Origin: Ustilago trichophora
Taxonomy: Eukaryota > Basidiomycota > Ustilaginomycetes > Ustilaginales > Ustilaginaceae
NCBI GenBank assembly: GCA_900323505.1
Contig: OOIN01000001.1
Location: 1 to 64,000, forward strand
Length of the DNA: 64,000 bases
Direction: 5' to 3'
Part shown: positions 1 to 9,167 of the stretch, piece after piece
Layout of the letters: the number at the start of each line of letters is the position of its first letter
How positions within the stretch are numbered: position 1 is the first letter of the stretch
Notes under the pieces: model-generated
Told to the model about the DNA's origin: nothing
Databases searched by the model: none
Seen by the model: the letters and a program-made list of their open reading frames with translations, nothing else
Program-made: the position numbers and the translations under genes

Positions 1-145
1 ACCCTAACCCTAACCCTAACCCTAACCCTAACCCTAACCCTAACCCTAACCCTAACCCTAACCCTAACCCTAACCCTAACCCTAACCCTAACCCTAACCC
101 TAACCCTAACCCTAACCCTAACCCTAACCCTAACCCTAACCCTAA
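1..145. repeat. Telomere, (CCCTAA)n
   Basis: About 24 uninterrupted copies of CCCTAA run from the first base. The C-rich strand reads 5'->3' into the chromosome, as expected for a left chromosome end with TTAGGG telomeres. The array ends at CCTAA|GGCCAGAGG, where it joins the inside of a 706-bp subtelomeric unit. No variant repeats are seen inside the array. Confidence 0.99.
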
Positions 146-146
146 G

Positions 147-2709
147 GCCAGAGGTTGTGGAGGTTATGGATGTTGAGCTCCACCTTTTGGAGGTTCAGCC
201 AGAGGTTGCCAAGGTTGCAGTCTATCTTGTGAAGGTTGAGCTCAATGTTACAGAGGTTATGGAGGTTCCAGCCTATGTTAAGGAGGTTGGACTCCAGGTT
301 GACAAGGTTAAACCTTGAATGATGGCGTACAGCACCAAACATGAAACATAAACCTCTTTCCCTGTCCATGCCCACCTCTTTGGACCCCAATGCATGCCCT
401 CACACCATCTGCAGCCAAGTTGATTAGTAGTTTCAACATCTCGACTGAAAACTTTGACGGCTCGGAAAGTTACGTTAATTGTTAAACTTTAACAATGTTT
501 GTAACTAATATACATCTAAACACCCCAACTGAGGTTCCCAGAACAAGAAAATTGCATATAGTTTTTTGCCTAGGACCAGACAGTCATATAAACCCAGTGG
601 GTGGACGCAACTGCAATTCCAACAATTTCCAAGAATTTTGACGCGTCTCTTGGATGCTGGGCCGCTTGCTGAGCCAAGAAAAATTTCAAACCGTTGCGGC
701 ACTTGGCCAGTGTGTTTTGCGCTGTCCGCTGGGGTCAGCAGCCAAGGTCGGACACGTCCATTTGGCAGAGCGGCCTGGTCCGCTGCCGGCCAACGAGGAC
801 CTGCGGCCTAGGGCTAGGTTATGGACCTTGAGCTCCACCTTTTGGAGGTTCAGCCAGAGGTTGTGGAGGTTATGGATGTTGAGCTCCACCTTTTGGAGGT
901 TCAGCCAGAGGTTGCCAAGGTTGCAGTCTATCTTGTGAAGGTTGAGCTCAATGTTACAGAGGTTATGGAGGTTCCAGCCTATGTTAAGGAGGTTGGGCTC
1001 CAGGTTGACAAGGTTAAACCTTGAATGATGGCGTACAGCACCAAACGTGAAACATAAACCTCTTTCCCTGTCCATGCCCACCTCTTTGGACCCCAATGCA
1101 TGCCCTCACACCATCTGCAGCCAAGTTGATTAGTAGTTTCAACATCTCGACTGAAAACTTTGACGGCTCGGAAAGTTACGTTAATCGTTAAACTTTAACG
1201 ATGTTTGTAACTAATATACATCTAAACACCCCAACTGAGGTTCCCAGAACAAGAAAATTGCATATAGTTTTTTGCCTAGGACCAGACAGTCATATAAACC
1301 CAGTGGGTGGACGCAACTGCAATTCCAACAATTTCCAAGAATTTTGACGCGTCTCTTGGATGCTGGGCCGCTTGCTGAGCCAAGAAAAATTTCAAACCGT
1401 TGCGGCACTTGGCCAGTGTGTTTTGCGCTGTCCGCTGGGGTCAGCAGCCAAGGTCGGACACGTCCATTTGGCAGAGCGGCCTGGTCCGCTGCCGGCCAAC
1501 GAGGACCTGCGGCCTAGGGCTAGGTTATGGACCTTGAGCTCCACCTTTTGGAGGTTCAGCCAGAGGTTGTGGAGGTTATGGATGTTGAGCTCCACCTTTT
1601 GGAGGTTCAGCCAGAGGTTGCCAAGGTTGCAGTCTATCTTGTGAAGGTTGAGCTCAATGTTACAGAGGTTATGGAGGTTCCAGCCTATGTTAAGGAGGTT
1701 GGGCTCCAGGTTGACAAGGTTAAACCTTGAATGATGGCGTACAGCACCAAACGTGAAACATAAACCTCTTTCCCTGTCCATGCCCACCTCTTTGGACCCC
1801 AATGCATGCCCTCACACCATCTGCAGCCAAGTTGATTAGTAGTTTCAACATCTCGACTGAAAACTTTGACGGCTCGGAAAGTTACGTTAATCGTTAAACT
1901 TTAACGATGTTTGTAACTAATATACATCTAAACACCCCAACTGAGGTTCCCAGAACAAGAAAATTGCATATAGTTTTTTGCCTAGGACCAGACAGTCATA
2001 TAAACCCAGTGGGTGGACGCAACTGCAATTCCAACAATTTCCAAGAATTTTGACGCGTCTCTTGGATGCTGGGCCGCTTGCTGAGCCAAGAAAAATTTCA
2101 AACCGTTGCGGCACTTGGCCAGTGTGTTTTGCGCTGTCCGCTGGGGTCAGCAGCCAAGGTCGGACACGTCCATTTGGCAGAGCGGCCTGGTCCGCTGCCG
2201 GCCAACGAGGACCTGCGGCCTAGGGCTAGGTTATGGACCTTGAGCTCCACCTTTTGGAGGTTCAGCCAGAGGTTGTGGAGGTTATGGATGTTGAGCTCCA
2301 CCTTTTGGAGGTTCAGCCAGAGGTTGCCAAGGTTGCAGTCTATCTTGTGAAGGTTGAGCTCAATGTTACAGAGGTTATGGAGGTTCCAGCCTATGTTAAG
2401 GAGGTTGGACTCCAGGTTGACAAGGTTAAACCTTGAATGATGGCGTACAGCACCAAACGTGAAACATAAACCTCTTTCCCTGTCCATGCCCACCTCTTTG
2501 GACCCCAATGCATGCCCTCACACCATCTGCAGCCAAGTTGATTAGTAGTTTCAACATCTCGACTGAAAACTTTGACGGCTCGGAAAGTTACGTTAATTGT
2601 TAAACTTTAACAATGTTTGTAACTAATATACATCTAAACACCCCAACTGAGGTTCCCAGAACAAGAAAATTGCATATAGTTTTTTGCCTAGGACCAGACA
2701 GTCATATAA
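147..2709. repeat. Subtelomeric tandem array, 706-bp unit, about 3.6 copies
   Basis: The same sequence recurs every 706 bp (for example GGGCTAGGTTATGG starts at 811, 1517 and 2223). The outermost copy is cut by the telomere at 147 and the innermost stops at 2709. Copies differ at only a handful of bases. Each unit has a GAGGTT-rich part with an internal duplication of roughly 45 bp (the stretch GTTGAGCTCCACCTTTTGG occurs twice), an AT-rich part with a 19-bp palindrome, and a more GC-rich part ending in GGCCTAGGGCTAGGTTA, which resembles degenerate TTAGGG. Minus-strand reading frames of up to 136 codons with Asn-Leu-rich repeats are present in each unit, but they change amino acids between copies and match no family known to me, so they are not called as genes. 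Layout is like the telomere-associated repeats reported from Ustilago maydis; identity to those is not tested. Confidence 0.97.
478..496. repeat. 19-bp palindrome in repeat copy 1 (also at 1184-1202, 1890-1908, 2596-2614)
   Basis: ATTGTTAAACTTTAACAAT is a perfect 9-bp inverted repeat around a central C. The copies at 1184 and 1890 read ATCGTTAAACTTTAACGAT, still a perfect palindrome because both arms changed together; the copy at 2596 has the first form. Could be a protein binding site or a cruciform; function unknown. Confidence 0.9.
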
Positions 2710-2721
2710 CCCTAACCCTAA
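2708..2721. repeat. Interstitial telomeric sequence
   Basis: AACCCTAACCCTAA lies exactly where the 706-bp array stops (GTCATATAA continues as ACCCAGTGGG inside the unit but as CCCTAACCCTAAG here). Same orientation as the terminal telomere. Reads as the relic of an older chromosome end onto which the array was later added, or as the repeat boundary of a telomere-associated element. Confidence 0.9.
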
Positions 2722-3117
2722 GCAAAGTGGCCAACACCCCAGAAGCACAGCAGGCTGCTTACCGGCAAAGGTGCATCGATGCTTGGCAGCTGTTCCAACC
2801 TCTTCCTGACTCTGACTGATCCATTGTCCTTTGAATTCACATTGTTCCCTTCTCCATGTATTGTGTGCATTGTGTGTCCGCGTTGATTGAGGTCTCCTGC
2901 ATAGACACATTTCCATGCGGTAGAATACAATGACAAAATTACTGGTGTAATCACCAGCAAAGAATTGGTGCGGTGCTGCGTGAATTGACTGTGCAATTTG
3001 GCAAAAACAAAGCCGCAGACACAAAGCCGTGAAAATCAACATCAATTGAACCCATCAGGGTTTGAAAGAAGACTTTACTAGCTCTGTGACGGGGGATTAC
3101 CATTGTTGAAAACAATG
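2722..3117. other. Subtelomeric unique sequence, no gene seen
   Basis: About 400 bp between the interstitial telomere and the tRNA-like sequence. Short frames are present but none resembles a protein I recognise. Confidence 0.6.
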
Positions 3118-3223
3118 GGACACCGAAGGGGATCGAACCCCGACTTCCCCCACGCCGGAGGGACCCTGCTCCAAAAATTGGTTCTCAATACTCCGAAGAG
3201 ATCAGCCACTGAGCGAACGCGTC
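3118..3223 (-). pseudogene. Degenerate tRNA-like sequence (A and B boxes, long variable-arm hairpin)
   Basis: The minus strand has an A-box-like TTCGCTCAGTGG and, about 75 nt later, a good B box in GGGGTTCGATCCCC, followed by CGGTGTC-C as a possible 3' acceptor arm. The 5' GACGCGT pairs with it at only five of seven positions, the D stem has a mismatch, and no clean anticodon arm is visible. A hairpin TCCCT...GGGGGA sits where a class II (Ser/Leu) variable arm would be. Best read as a tRNA pseudogene or a tRNA-derived (SINE-like) fragment. A real intron-containing tRNA is possible but not supported by the pairing. Confidence 0.3.
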
Positions 3224-3470
3224 TTTGTTGGTCACTCAAGTCTGCCAAAGCTAGATCTATGGTAGAGTCCTCATCGGCAACCCAGCTGACACCGACTTCA
3301 ATCACAATCAATTTCCAAGATCGCAGAAAAAAATATTTCAACACACACGCATGCAACAATGAAGGCCTCAAAAATCAATGGTAATTCACACCGGCTGCAT
3401 TGATCACTGACCGCACAAAAATTTTCACTCCGCACAAAGGGAACAGCTACTGCGGCAATTTCAAAGCAGA

Positions 3471-6209
3471 CTACTGAGCTTGCGTGAGCACTTCATACCC
3501 ACCTGAAAGCTGCACCAGTCCAAGGTACGGACCCTGGCTGCCGAGAGGAATCACCTGGCATGACCAAGACCGACGCAACAGCTGCAAGTGAGCAATCCGC
3601 ACATCAAATGCTCCTGCAACTCCATGCAGCAGCACAACCTCCTCTTCACGGCTGAGCTTCGCATCCCGCTCAGCCAACTTCTCTAGGCACGCTTCTGCTG
3701 CTGGTCTGCTCCGTGTACCAAGATGATGCTCCACTGCCTGTGTATTTTCCCGCAACCAGTCCACTGCCTCGGCTCTGATCTCCTGCGGCCCTGGTGCCTC
3801 ACGTCTGTGCTCCAAGTGCAGAGCCAAGCACTCCAACATTGATTCCTGCATGGACGCAAACTCATTTGTGCGGCAGAGACCATTGAGATCCTGCCGTTGG
3901 CTGAGCTTCCGCATGGCAAAGTCTTCCTGCTCAATCCCTGCAAAAATGAGCCGGGCAGGATCCACCACCAGAGCACGCAGATCCACTCCCAGCTGCTGCC
4001 GTGATGCAAGCAGAGCAAGGTGGGTTCGGAATTTCTGCGCGGAAAGAGTGGCCCGGCAATCAGTGCACCGGATGCGGAATTGATTGGCTCCTCCGCACAG
4101 AGCATATGTGCCCACTTTGTGGCAGCCCCGGCACCGCAAATGAGCTTGCACATGTGAAAACAGATGCTTTGTGCTTGCCGGTGTGCTGAACCGCTCCAGC
4201 TCATCTGCAAGATCTAGAGCAGCCTGGTTGGTCTCCCACCACGCCATGTGACTGTCAAGTGCAGTTGGTCTACGTCCAGGATGCCAGCCCATTGCATTGT
4301 ACAGGTCAATGACAGCCTGCCGCTGCACTCCGCTTGACTGCTTGGAATGATTGCCTCGGAAGATTTGCTTGTGTTCCGCAATGGCCAGCAGTGCATCCAG
4401 ATCTGCAAACATGTCTGCCTTGCATATCGTGTGCGTGAGCAGCTGCTGATCTCCTGCTGCCTCAGAGAAGAGGTATCGGTGATCCAAGTACTGGCTGGCC
4501 TCAGCTGCCGCTCTTGCCTGTTGCATCGTGGCTGCCTGCACTGTGACCTCCAGCCGCACTCCACTGCCCAGCTCCGGTGCTGTGCCAATGATGCGTTGTT
4601 TCCAGCTCTCCAGTGTGCTGATGCGGTCCTTGACGGTCTTGACGGTCATCGGCACTCCTGCTTGGCCTGCACCGGCTGCACCGGCTTTGAGCAGATGCGT
4701 CAATTTGGGATATCCTTTGAAGTGCGTAATCCCATCTGTCCGGCTGCTCCACTTCAATTCCACGCTTCCAAATCCTCTCCCCACCCGTAATGCCATCGGA
4801 TATTGTTTGTACTTGCCCTTTTTGCTCTTGGGGGCAATCAGTGTGACGCGTCCTGTATCAATCGTGCAGCCAATATCAAAGACATTGCTTTCCTGCATCG
4901 GATGCTCACTCAGCATGGCTGGGTCAAGGAACCGATCCACTGGCACCTTGATGCCGTATGCTCCCATGTGCACATTCTGGCAACCAATGTCTTGCAGCGC
5001 CTCCACCACAATTCCGACATCCAAGCGCAGCTCACCAAGTGTGAGTGCTGTGGCATATTCCGATGGAATGAGAATTGCCTTCTGCGGTGCTTGACACAGC
5101 CGCTGGATGAGCGGCAACTTGAATTGCAGTTCAAACCGGAAAAGCACCTTGAGCTCCGCAAAATAAACCCAGCTGTTGAATGAAGCCAAGTCTTTGAAAT
5201 CAGGCGCGTGGCTGATCAGTGACAGGTAGCAGCCGGCCGGAAAAATCTTGAGGATATCGGCAGGAGAAATTGTCACCGCAAATGAATCCACATCGGTGTC
5301 AACTCCCACATTCCAATCGGTGATCGGAGACAGGCCAGGGATCGGAGGCAGCATGGGAGGCTCCTTGGCGGCATGTGAGTTGAGCAGCAGATTGGGCACT
5401 GGTCCGGTTGTGGAGTCCATACTTGGCAGCAGTACAACAATGCCATCCTCAGGCATGTCAGGTACATCAAGCTCTAGCTGCTGAGGCTGAGGAGCATGTA
5501 CCTCCTGTAGCGGCAGCCGTGGCAATGTCTCCCCAGTGTCCTCCTCCTGTTCCGATGTCTCTGCCTCCAATCCTGCCTCCGATCCTTCCTGCAAATTGTC
5601 CTCCTCTGCCGCTGGGAGATCGAGACTTGGAATTGGAAATGGATCCAGCACTTCACCAGAGGACGCGTCTTCCTGGAAATTATTGTGGAAATTATTGTGC
5701 ATTTCCACATCTTCTGCCGCTGGCTCTTGCGTAGCTGCTGCTGCTGCTGCTGCTGTCTCTGCATCGGCTTCAGCAAAGACAAAGTCCAAATTGTCGTCCA
5801 CCAGGGCAAGTGGGGAATCCTCTCGGTTTGAGTCCAAGTCTGATGTCGGTGCAAGTGCTTGTTCATCCATGAGAAGAGCGGGATCCACCAGCTGCAGGAA
5901 TGGATCATCTTGCTCAACTGCCAGTGCCGCAGGAGCTGACTCTGCTTGCGTGACTGCAGACGCAGCTGACTGTGTTGTTTGAGCCGGTGGTGCAGGCTGT
6001 GAAGCGGCACCGTGACACTTGCGGATCCCTTGATGCTTCCGCAATGCTGCAGCATTCAGCACAAGCTGACCACAAGCACACGCAACAAGACCCACTCCAG
6101 CAGCAGCCTCTTGTGTGACAAACACCCCGCTGTGTGCTTTGCGGAAATGGTTTGTGATATTGCTTTCTGCATAGGCAAAGGAGCAGACTGGGCACGTAAC
6201 CTTGGACAT
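3471..6209 (-). CDS. Subtelomeric zinc-finger protein of unknown family (912 aa)
   Basis: The first ATG of the open frame is at 6209; the frame runs upstream to 6266 only through a GTG. Seen in the protein: a C2H2 finger (C6, C9, H21, H26), then a C-x-C...H...C cluster (C44, C46, H59, C65), a long acidic Ala/Glu/Gln-rich linker (about 90-290), a large apparently folded region (about 300-690), and a zinc ribbon C693-x2-C696...C715-x2-C718 of the RIRCTDCRATLS type, resembling zinc ribbons of transposases. The last 120 residues weakly recall an OTU-like fold (helix with AEAVDWLREN), but no catalytic Cys motif is apparent. No helicase, reverse transcriptase or integrase motif is present. RecQ-like helicase genes are known at fungal subtelomeres; this is not one. 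The gene points towards the telomere, with a minisatellite just upstream of its start. Family and function unknown; a domesticated or remnant mobile-element gene is an inference. Confidence 0.7.
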   Translation of the reverse strand: MSKVTCPVCSFAYAESNITNHFRKAHSGVFVTQEAAAGVGLVACACGQLVLNAAALRKHQGIRKCHGAASQPAPPAQTTQSAASAVTQAESAPAALAVEQDDPFLQLVDPALLMDEQALAPTSDLDSNREDSPLALVDDNLDFVFAEADAETAAAAAAATQEPAAEDVEMHNNFHNNFQEDASSGEVLDPFPIPSLDLPAAEEDNLQEGSEAGLEAETSEQEEDTGETLPRLPLQEVHAPQPQQLELDVPDMPEDGIVVLLPSMDSTTGPVPNLLLNSHAAKEPPMLPPIPGLSPITDWNVGVDTDVDSFAVTISPADILKIFPAGCYLSLISHAPDFKDLASFNSWVYFAELKVLFRFELQFKLPLIQRLCQAPQKAILIPSEYATALTLGELRLDVGIVVEALQDIGCQNVHMGAYGIKVPVDRFLDPAMLSEHPMQESNVFDIGCTIDTGRVTLIAPKSKKGKYKQYPMALRVGRGFGSVELKWSSRTDGITHFKGYPKLTHLLKAGAAGAGQAGVPMTVKTVKDRISTLESWKQRIIGTAPELGSGVRLEVTVQAATMQQARAAAEASQYLDHRYLFSEAAGDQQLLTHTICKADMFADLDALLAIAEHKQIFRGNHSKQSSGVQRQAVIDLYNAMGWHPGRRPTALDSHMAWWETNQAALDLADELERFSTPASTKHLFSHVQAHLRCRGCHKVGTYALCGGANQFRIRCTDCRATLSAQKFRTHLALLASRQQLGVDLRALVVDPARLIFAGIEQEDFAMRKLSQRQDLNGLCRTNEFASMQESMLECLALHLEHRREAPGPQEIRAEAVDWLRENTQAVEHHLGTRSRPAAEACLEKLAERDAKLSREEEVVLLHGVAGAFDVRIAHLQLLRRSWSCQVIPLGSQGPYLGLVQLSGGYEVLTQAQ

Positions 6210-6270
6210 TGTATCGGATTTGTATTGGTGATGATGGTGATCTGAAGGAGCGCCAAGCAAGTGCACAACA

Positions 6271-6560
6271 GTAGTGGACCGTCTTCTCTTTGTAGTGGAC
6301 CGTCTTGACTTTGTAGTGGACCGTCTTCACTTTTTATTGGAGTGCCTACAATTTGAAGCGGACTGTTTTGGATGTGTAGTGGACCGTCTTGGAATTGTAG
6401 TGGACCGTCTTGGATTTGTAGTGGACCGTCTTGGAATTGTAGTGGACCATCTTGGATTTGTAATGGACCGTCTTCACTTTGAATTGGACCGTCTTGGATT
6501 TGTAGTGGACCGTCTTCACTTTGAAATGGACCGTCTTGGATTTGTATTGGACCGTCTTGA
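6271..6560. repeat. 21-bp minisatellite, about 14 copies
   Basis: Imperfect copies of GTAGTGGACCGTCTTGGATTT lie head to tail, starting about 60 bp upstream of the ATG of the zinc-finger gene. Because 21 is a multiple of three, long frames without stops exist on both strands (heptapeptide repeats such as QDGPLQI on minus, VDRLGFV on plus), but they lack ATG starts of note and are not called as genes. Alternation of GGATTT and CACTTT endings suggests a higher-order structure of two or three units. Confidence 0.95.
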
Positions 6561-6643
6561 AATTTCACAGGCAGACGCGTCTCCTCTGGAACACCCCATC
6601 CACTGACGGCCTTGGAACCCTGACAGCATCAACTTACAGGCTC

Positions 6644-6701
6644 TCAAAGGCGACGTAAGTTTATATGCTTCTTTTGGGCCTGTAACTCACGTCGCCTTTG
6701 A
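6644..6701. repeat. Inverted repeat / hairpin with splice-like signals
   Basis: TCAAAGGCGACGT (6644-6656) and ACGTCGCCTTTGA (6689-6701) are perfect 13-bp inverted arms with a 32-nt spacer; similarity extends outward (ACAGGC/GCCTGT near both arms). A GTAAGT at 6655 and TACAG at 6707-6711 would define a 57-nt plus-strand intron through the hairpin. Structural element or small mobile-element end; function unknown. Confidence 0.7.
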
Positions 6702-7014
6702 TCTGCTACAGGTTCTTGACCAGCCAACGTGCCGAAGTGTGATTGGTACCATCATGTTCAGCTCCTGTTTCTCTTTCTCCACATAATATCAGAAACAAGA
6801 ACAAGCAGGGGGACAGCTCTGCTCAAACTCAATGCACTTGAAACCAAAGTTGTCCTTGAAGTGTTCATCCCCTTGAAGTGTTCATCTAACATTCCAGCCA
6901 GATCTGTGTATTGACAATGCTGAACCTGAAGATTGTTGCCTTCTTGGGCACAGAAGATGTAGTACACAACTGTCACAGCAGAAAGAAGCACCAAGAACTG
7001 CAGCGTGGCATGTT

Positions 7015-7108
7015 GAGGTGGCATCTGGACATGCAAGGAGCTGGATGAGATGGAGTGAAGTGAGGTGGCATCTGGACATGCAAGGAGCTGGATGAGATGG
7101 AGTGAAGT
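7015..7108. repeat. 47-bp direct tandem duplication
   Basis: The unit beginning GAGGTGGCATCTGGACATGC occurs at 7015 and 7062 with no differences that I can see, and a third copy starts at 7109 but diverges after six bases. Lies in otherwise featureless subtelomeric sequence (6712-7407) in which no gene is recognised. Confidence 0.9.
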
Positions 7109-7407
7109 GAGGTGACAAGTACAGGCGGAAGCAGATTCAGAATTGAGCCTGGCCTGCTTGTGTGGCGTCAGGCTTGGAGATGCTTCTGACGCATGACCTG
7201 ACGCTTCTGAAAATAGCTTTTTGAGGCTAAGTTTCAAGAGTCAAAAATGGCCAAATTTGACTCTTGCCAAATCCAAGAGTGATAGTCAAATAGTCAAAAA
7301 TGTGATCTTAGAGAAAAAATAGCTCTCAAAATTTGGCGTTCCAAAAGCTCTCTATTACGGGCGCGTCGGTAATACATGAAATATGTTAATGCTTGACCAC
7401 CTAAGAA

Positions 7408-8660
7408 TCAGATCGCACGTTTGCGGCTTGTCCTCCACATGTCCCAGGGCAGTCTCCAATGCTTGCCGCTCTGCAATGAAGCGTCGTACGGGTTGAAATC
7501 GGCCTTTTCCAGTCTCTCCAGGTAGGATCTCGCCGGAACGACCCCTACGAGAGGCGGAACGACAGCTTGCGGCACTTTACCTCCGAATTCTTCCTTGACC
7601 ATCTTCCTCGCTGTGATGAGGTAGTCGTTGGCTCTTGTTGCCAAGGCGAAGACGGCATCTCTGAACCCGTTGGCGTTGGGTCCGTTGCGGAAGACGTCTT
7701 CCTCGACGACGTTGTATTCGTGGACGAATTCTCGGGGGAGGATGAGCTTTCTTGCTCCCTTTGTGATCGAGTTGCGCATGTGCGGTGGGGGATGAGAGTG
7801 ATAAGGAATGCTAGAAATGGCAAGGGAGAGGCCGGATACTTTGCCGAGATGGGAAAAGAGTTCGTCTACCGCATCGCTGCGTACGCCGAGGAGGTTGAGT
7901 GAGAGATAGTGGAGACGGGAGGAGGTACTTTCAGAGTAAGACTCGAGAGAGGCCAGGGTCGGCGCTTGGAAGTCGTCCGCCAAGTCGGCTTCTCGGACGT
8001 CGATGATGCGAAGGAAGTGATCAAGCATCAGGCCGCCCGCTGCGTTGTTGCGCACCGCGGGGTCTTGGAAGGCGTCACGGAGGGCCAGCACCACCGGATG
8101 CTTCGCAGGGCGGTTCTAGAGAATCAAAAAGGGTGTCAGTTTGAGAGCAAATTCAAGAAGCGTGAGGAAGTGTATGTGGGACCTACCTGATATGCACCCT
8201 GCACAGCGTCCCTCCACCATCCCATCCTCATCCTACCGAGCAGCTCGTTTGACACGGTGTCCTTCAGTCCAGCAATCTCAACATTAAACGTTCGAATGGC
8301 GGCATAATGTGTCTGTAGCTGCTTCGGGTAGAAGTGATGCGCCAGGTACGAAGGGTGATCCCGTTTCGCCAGCTCTTCCAGAAGGTATGAACGTGGAGAC
8401 TGCAATGGCGAGAGCTGTGTCGATGCCGGTGGTGCTGTTCTAGTCGCAGGACCTGATTCCTGTTGGGTCGACAAGCTTGTTGAGAAGCCTCTTGATGACG
8501 CTACAGCCTGACTGTGATGAGCAGAAGTAGTGCCGTTGGAGCTAGTGGTGGCGAGAGCGACTCGACCAAGCGCTGCGGTGCTGCTTGCGGCTGAAGTGCG
8601 CAGCAGCTTCAAAGAAGAACTCCGCGCAGAGGCTGAGCATCTCGATGATGACGCAATCAT
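7408..8660 (-). CDS. NDUFAF6-like complex I assembly factor (squalene/phytoene synthase family)
   Basis: Two exons: 8660-8187 and 8115-7408, separated by a 71-nt intron (GTAGGT...CTCTAG, 8186-8116); joined product 393 aa. The N-terminus is rich in Ser, Arg and Ala without acidic residues (about 1-60), a typical mitochondrial presequence. The body matches the trans-isoprenyl-diphosphate synthase-like fold of NDUFAF6: SYLLEELAKRDHPSYLAHHF, then MRMGWWRDAVQGAYQ across the splice into NRPAKHPVV, and later NSITKGARKLILP. In animals NDUFAF6 acts in early assembly of respiratory complex I at the inner membrane; the aspartate-rich catalytic motifs of true prenyl synthases are not evident, so an enzymatic role is not claimed. 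It is the first recognisable single-copy gene from the telomere. Family assignment is firm, the exact role is by homology. Confidence 0.85.
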
Positions 8661-9167
8661 CTTGACGGTTCAAAGTGTCGTTTCACGAGTGGTGGAAGCG
8701 TAGGAGGAAAAGAAGAGCAAGAGAAGATGGATCTCATCATGGTCTAAGCGCCTCTTTTCTGTGATGACCAACACAAACGCAATTTCGAAGACAAACGGCT
8801 TCTCGGGAAAAATAAAAGTGATAAAGTTGGCTGAAAAATTCACCTTCAGAGTGGAGGCGATGCTATCACCTTACATCTTGCACCAAAGGAAACTCTCGCT
8901 GCGCCTCTACGAAACAGCGACAGTGTCTCTGGCTGTATCGCTACCTACTCAAGGAATCGATGAAGTCGAAAAACATGCACAGAGACGCAAAAGCGGGCTT
9001 GAATGCGACGAATGAAAAGTCTTGTAATAGATAGAGTACAAGCGACGAGTTCTGAGGTTGAATCTCGTTATGTGATAGTGATGGCACACAGTGCACTGAT
9101 TTCATTGATAGAATGGGGGTAGGAAGCCCGAAGGTTGAGCTTCAGCTATGATATGTTGTGTGCGGAC
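8661..9167. other. Intergenic, nothing recognised
   Basis: About 500 bp between the start of the NDUFAF6-like gene and the 3' end of the Tma20-like gene; holds the promoter of the former. No RNA gene or repeat seen. Confidence 0.5.

Noticed and set aside
686..1096. 136-codon Asn/Leu-rich frame repeated in each 706-bp unit on the minus strand
   Set aside because: Arises from GAGGTT-type repeats; amino acid changes (Pro/Ser, Met/Thr) occur between copies and there is no known family or splice support.
3471..6209. Subtelomeric RecQ-like helicase
   Set aside because: Expected at fungal telomeres, but no Walker A, DEAH or helicase motifs occur in the frame.
7408..8115. A catalytic squalene or phytoene synthase
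   Set aside because: The Asp-rich motifs of the enzymes are not evident and the mitochondrial leader plus overall pattern fit NDUFAF6.
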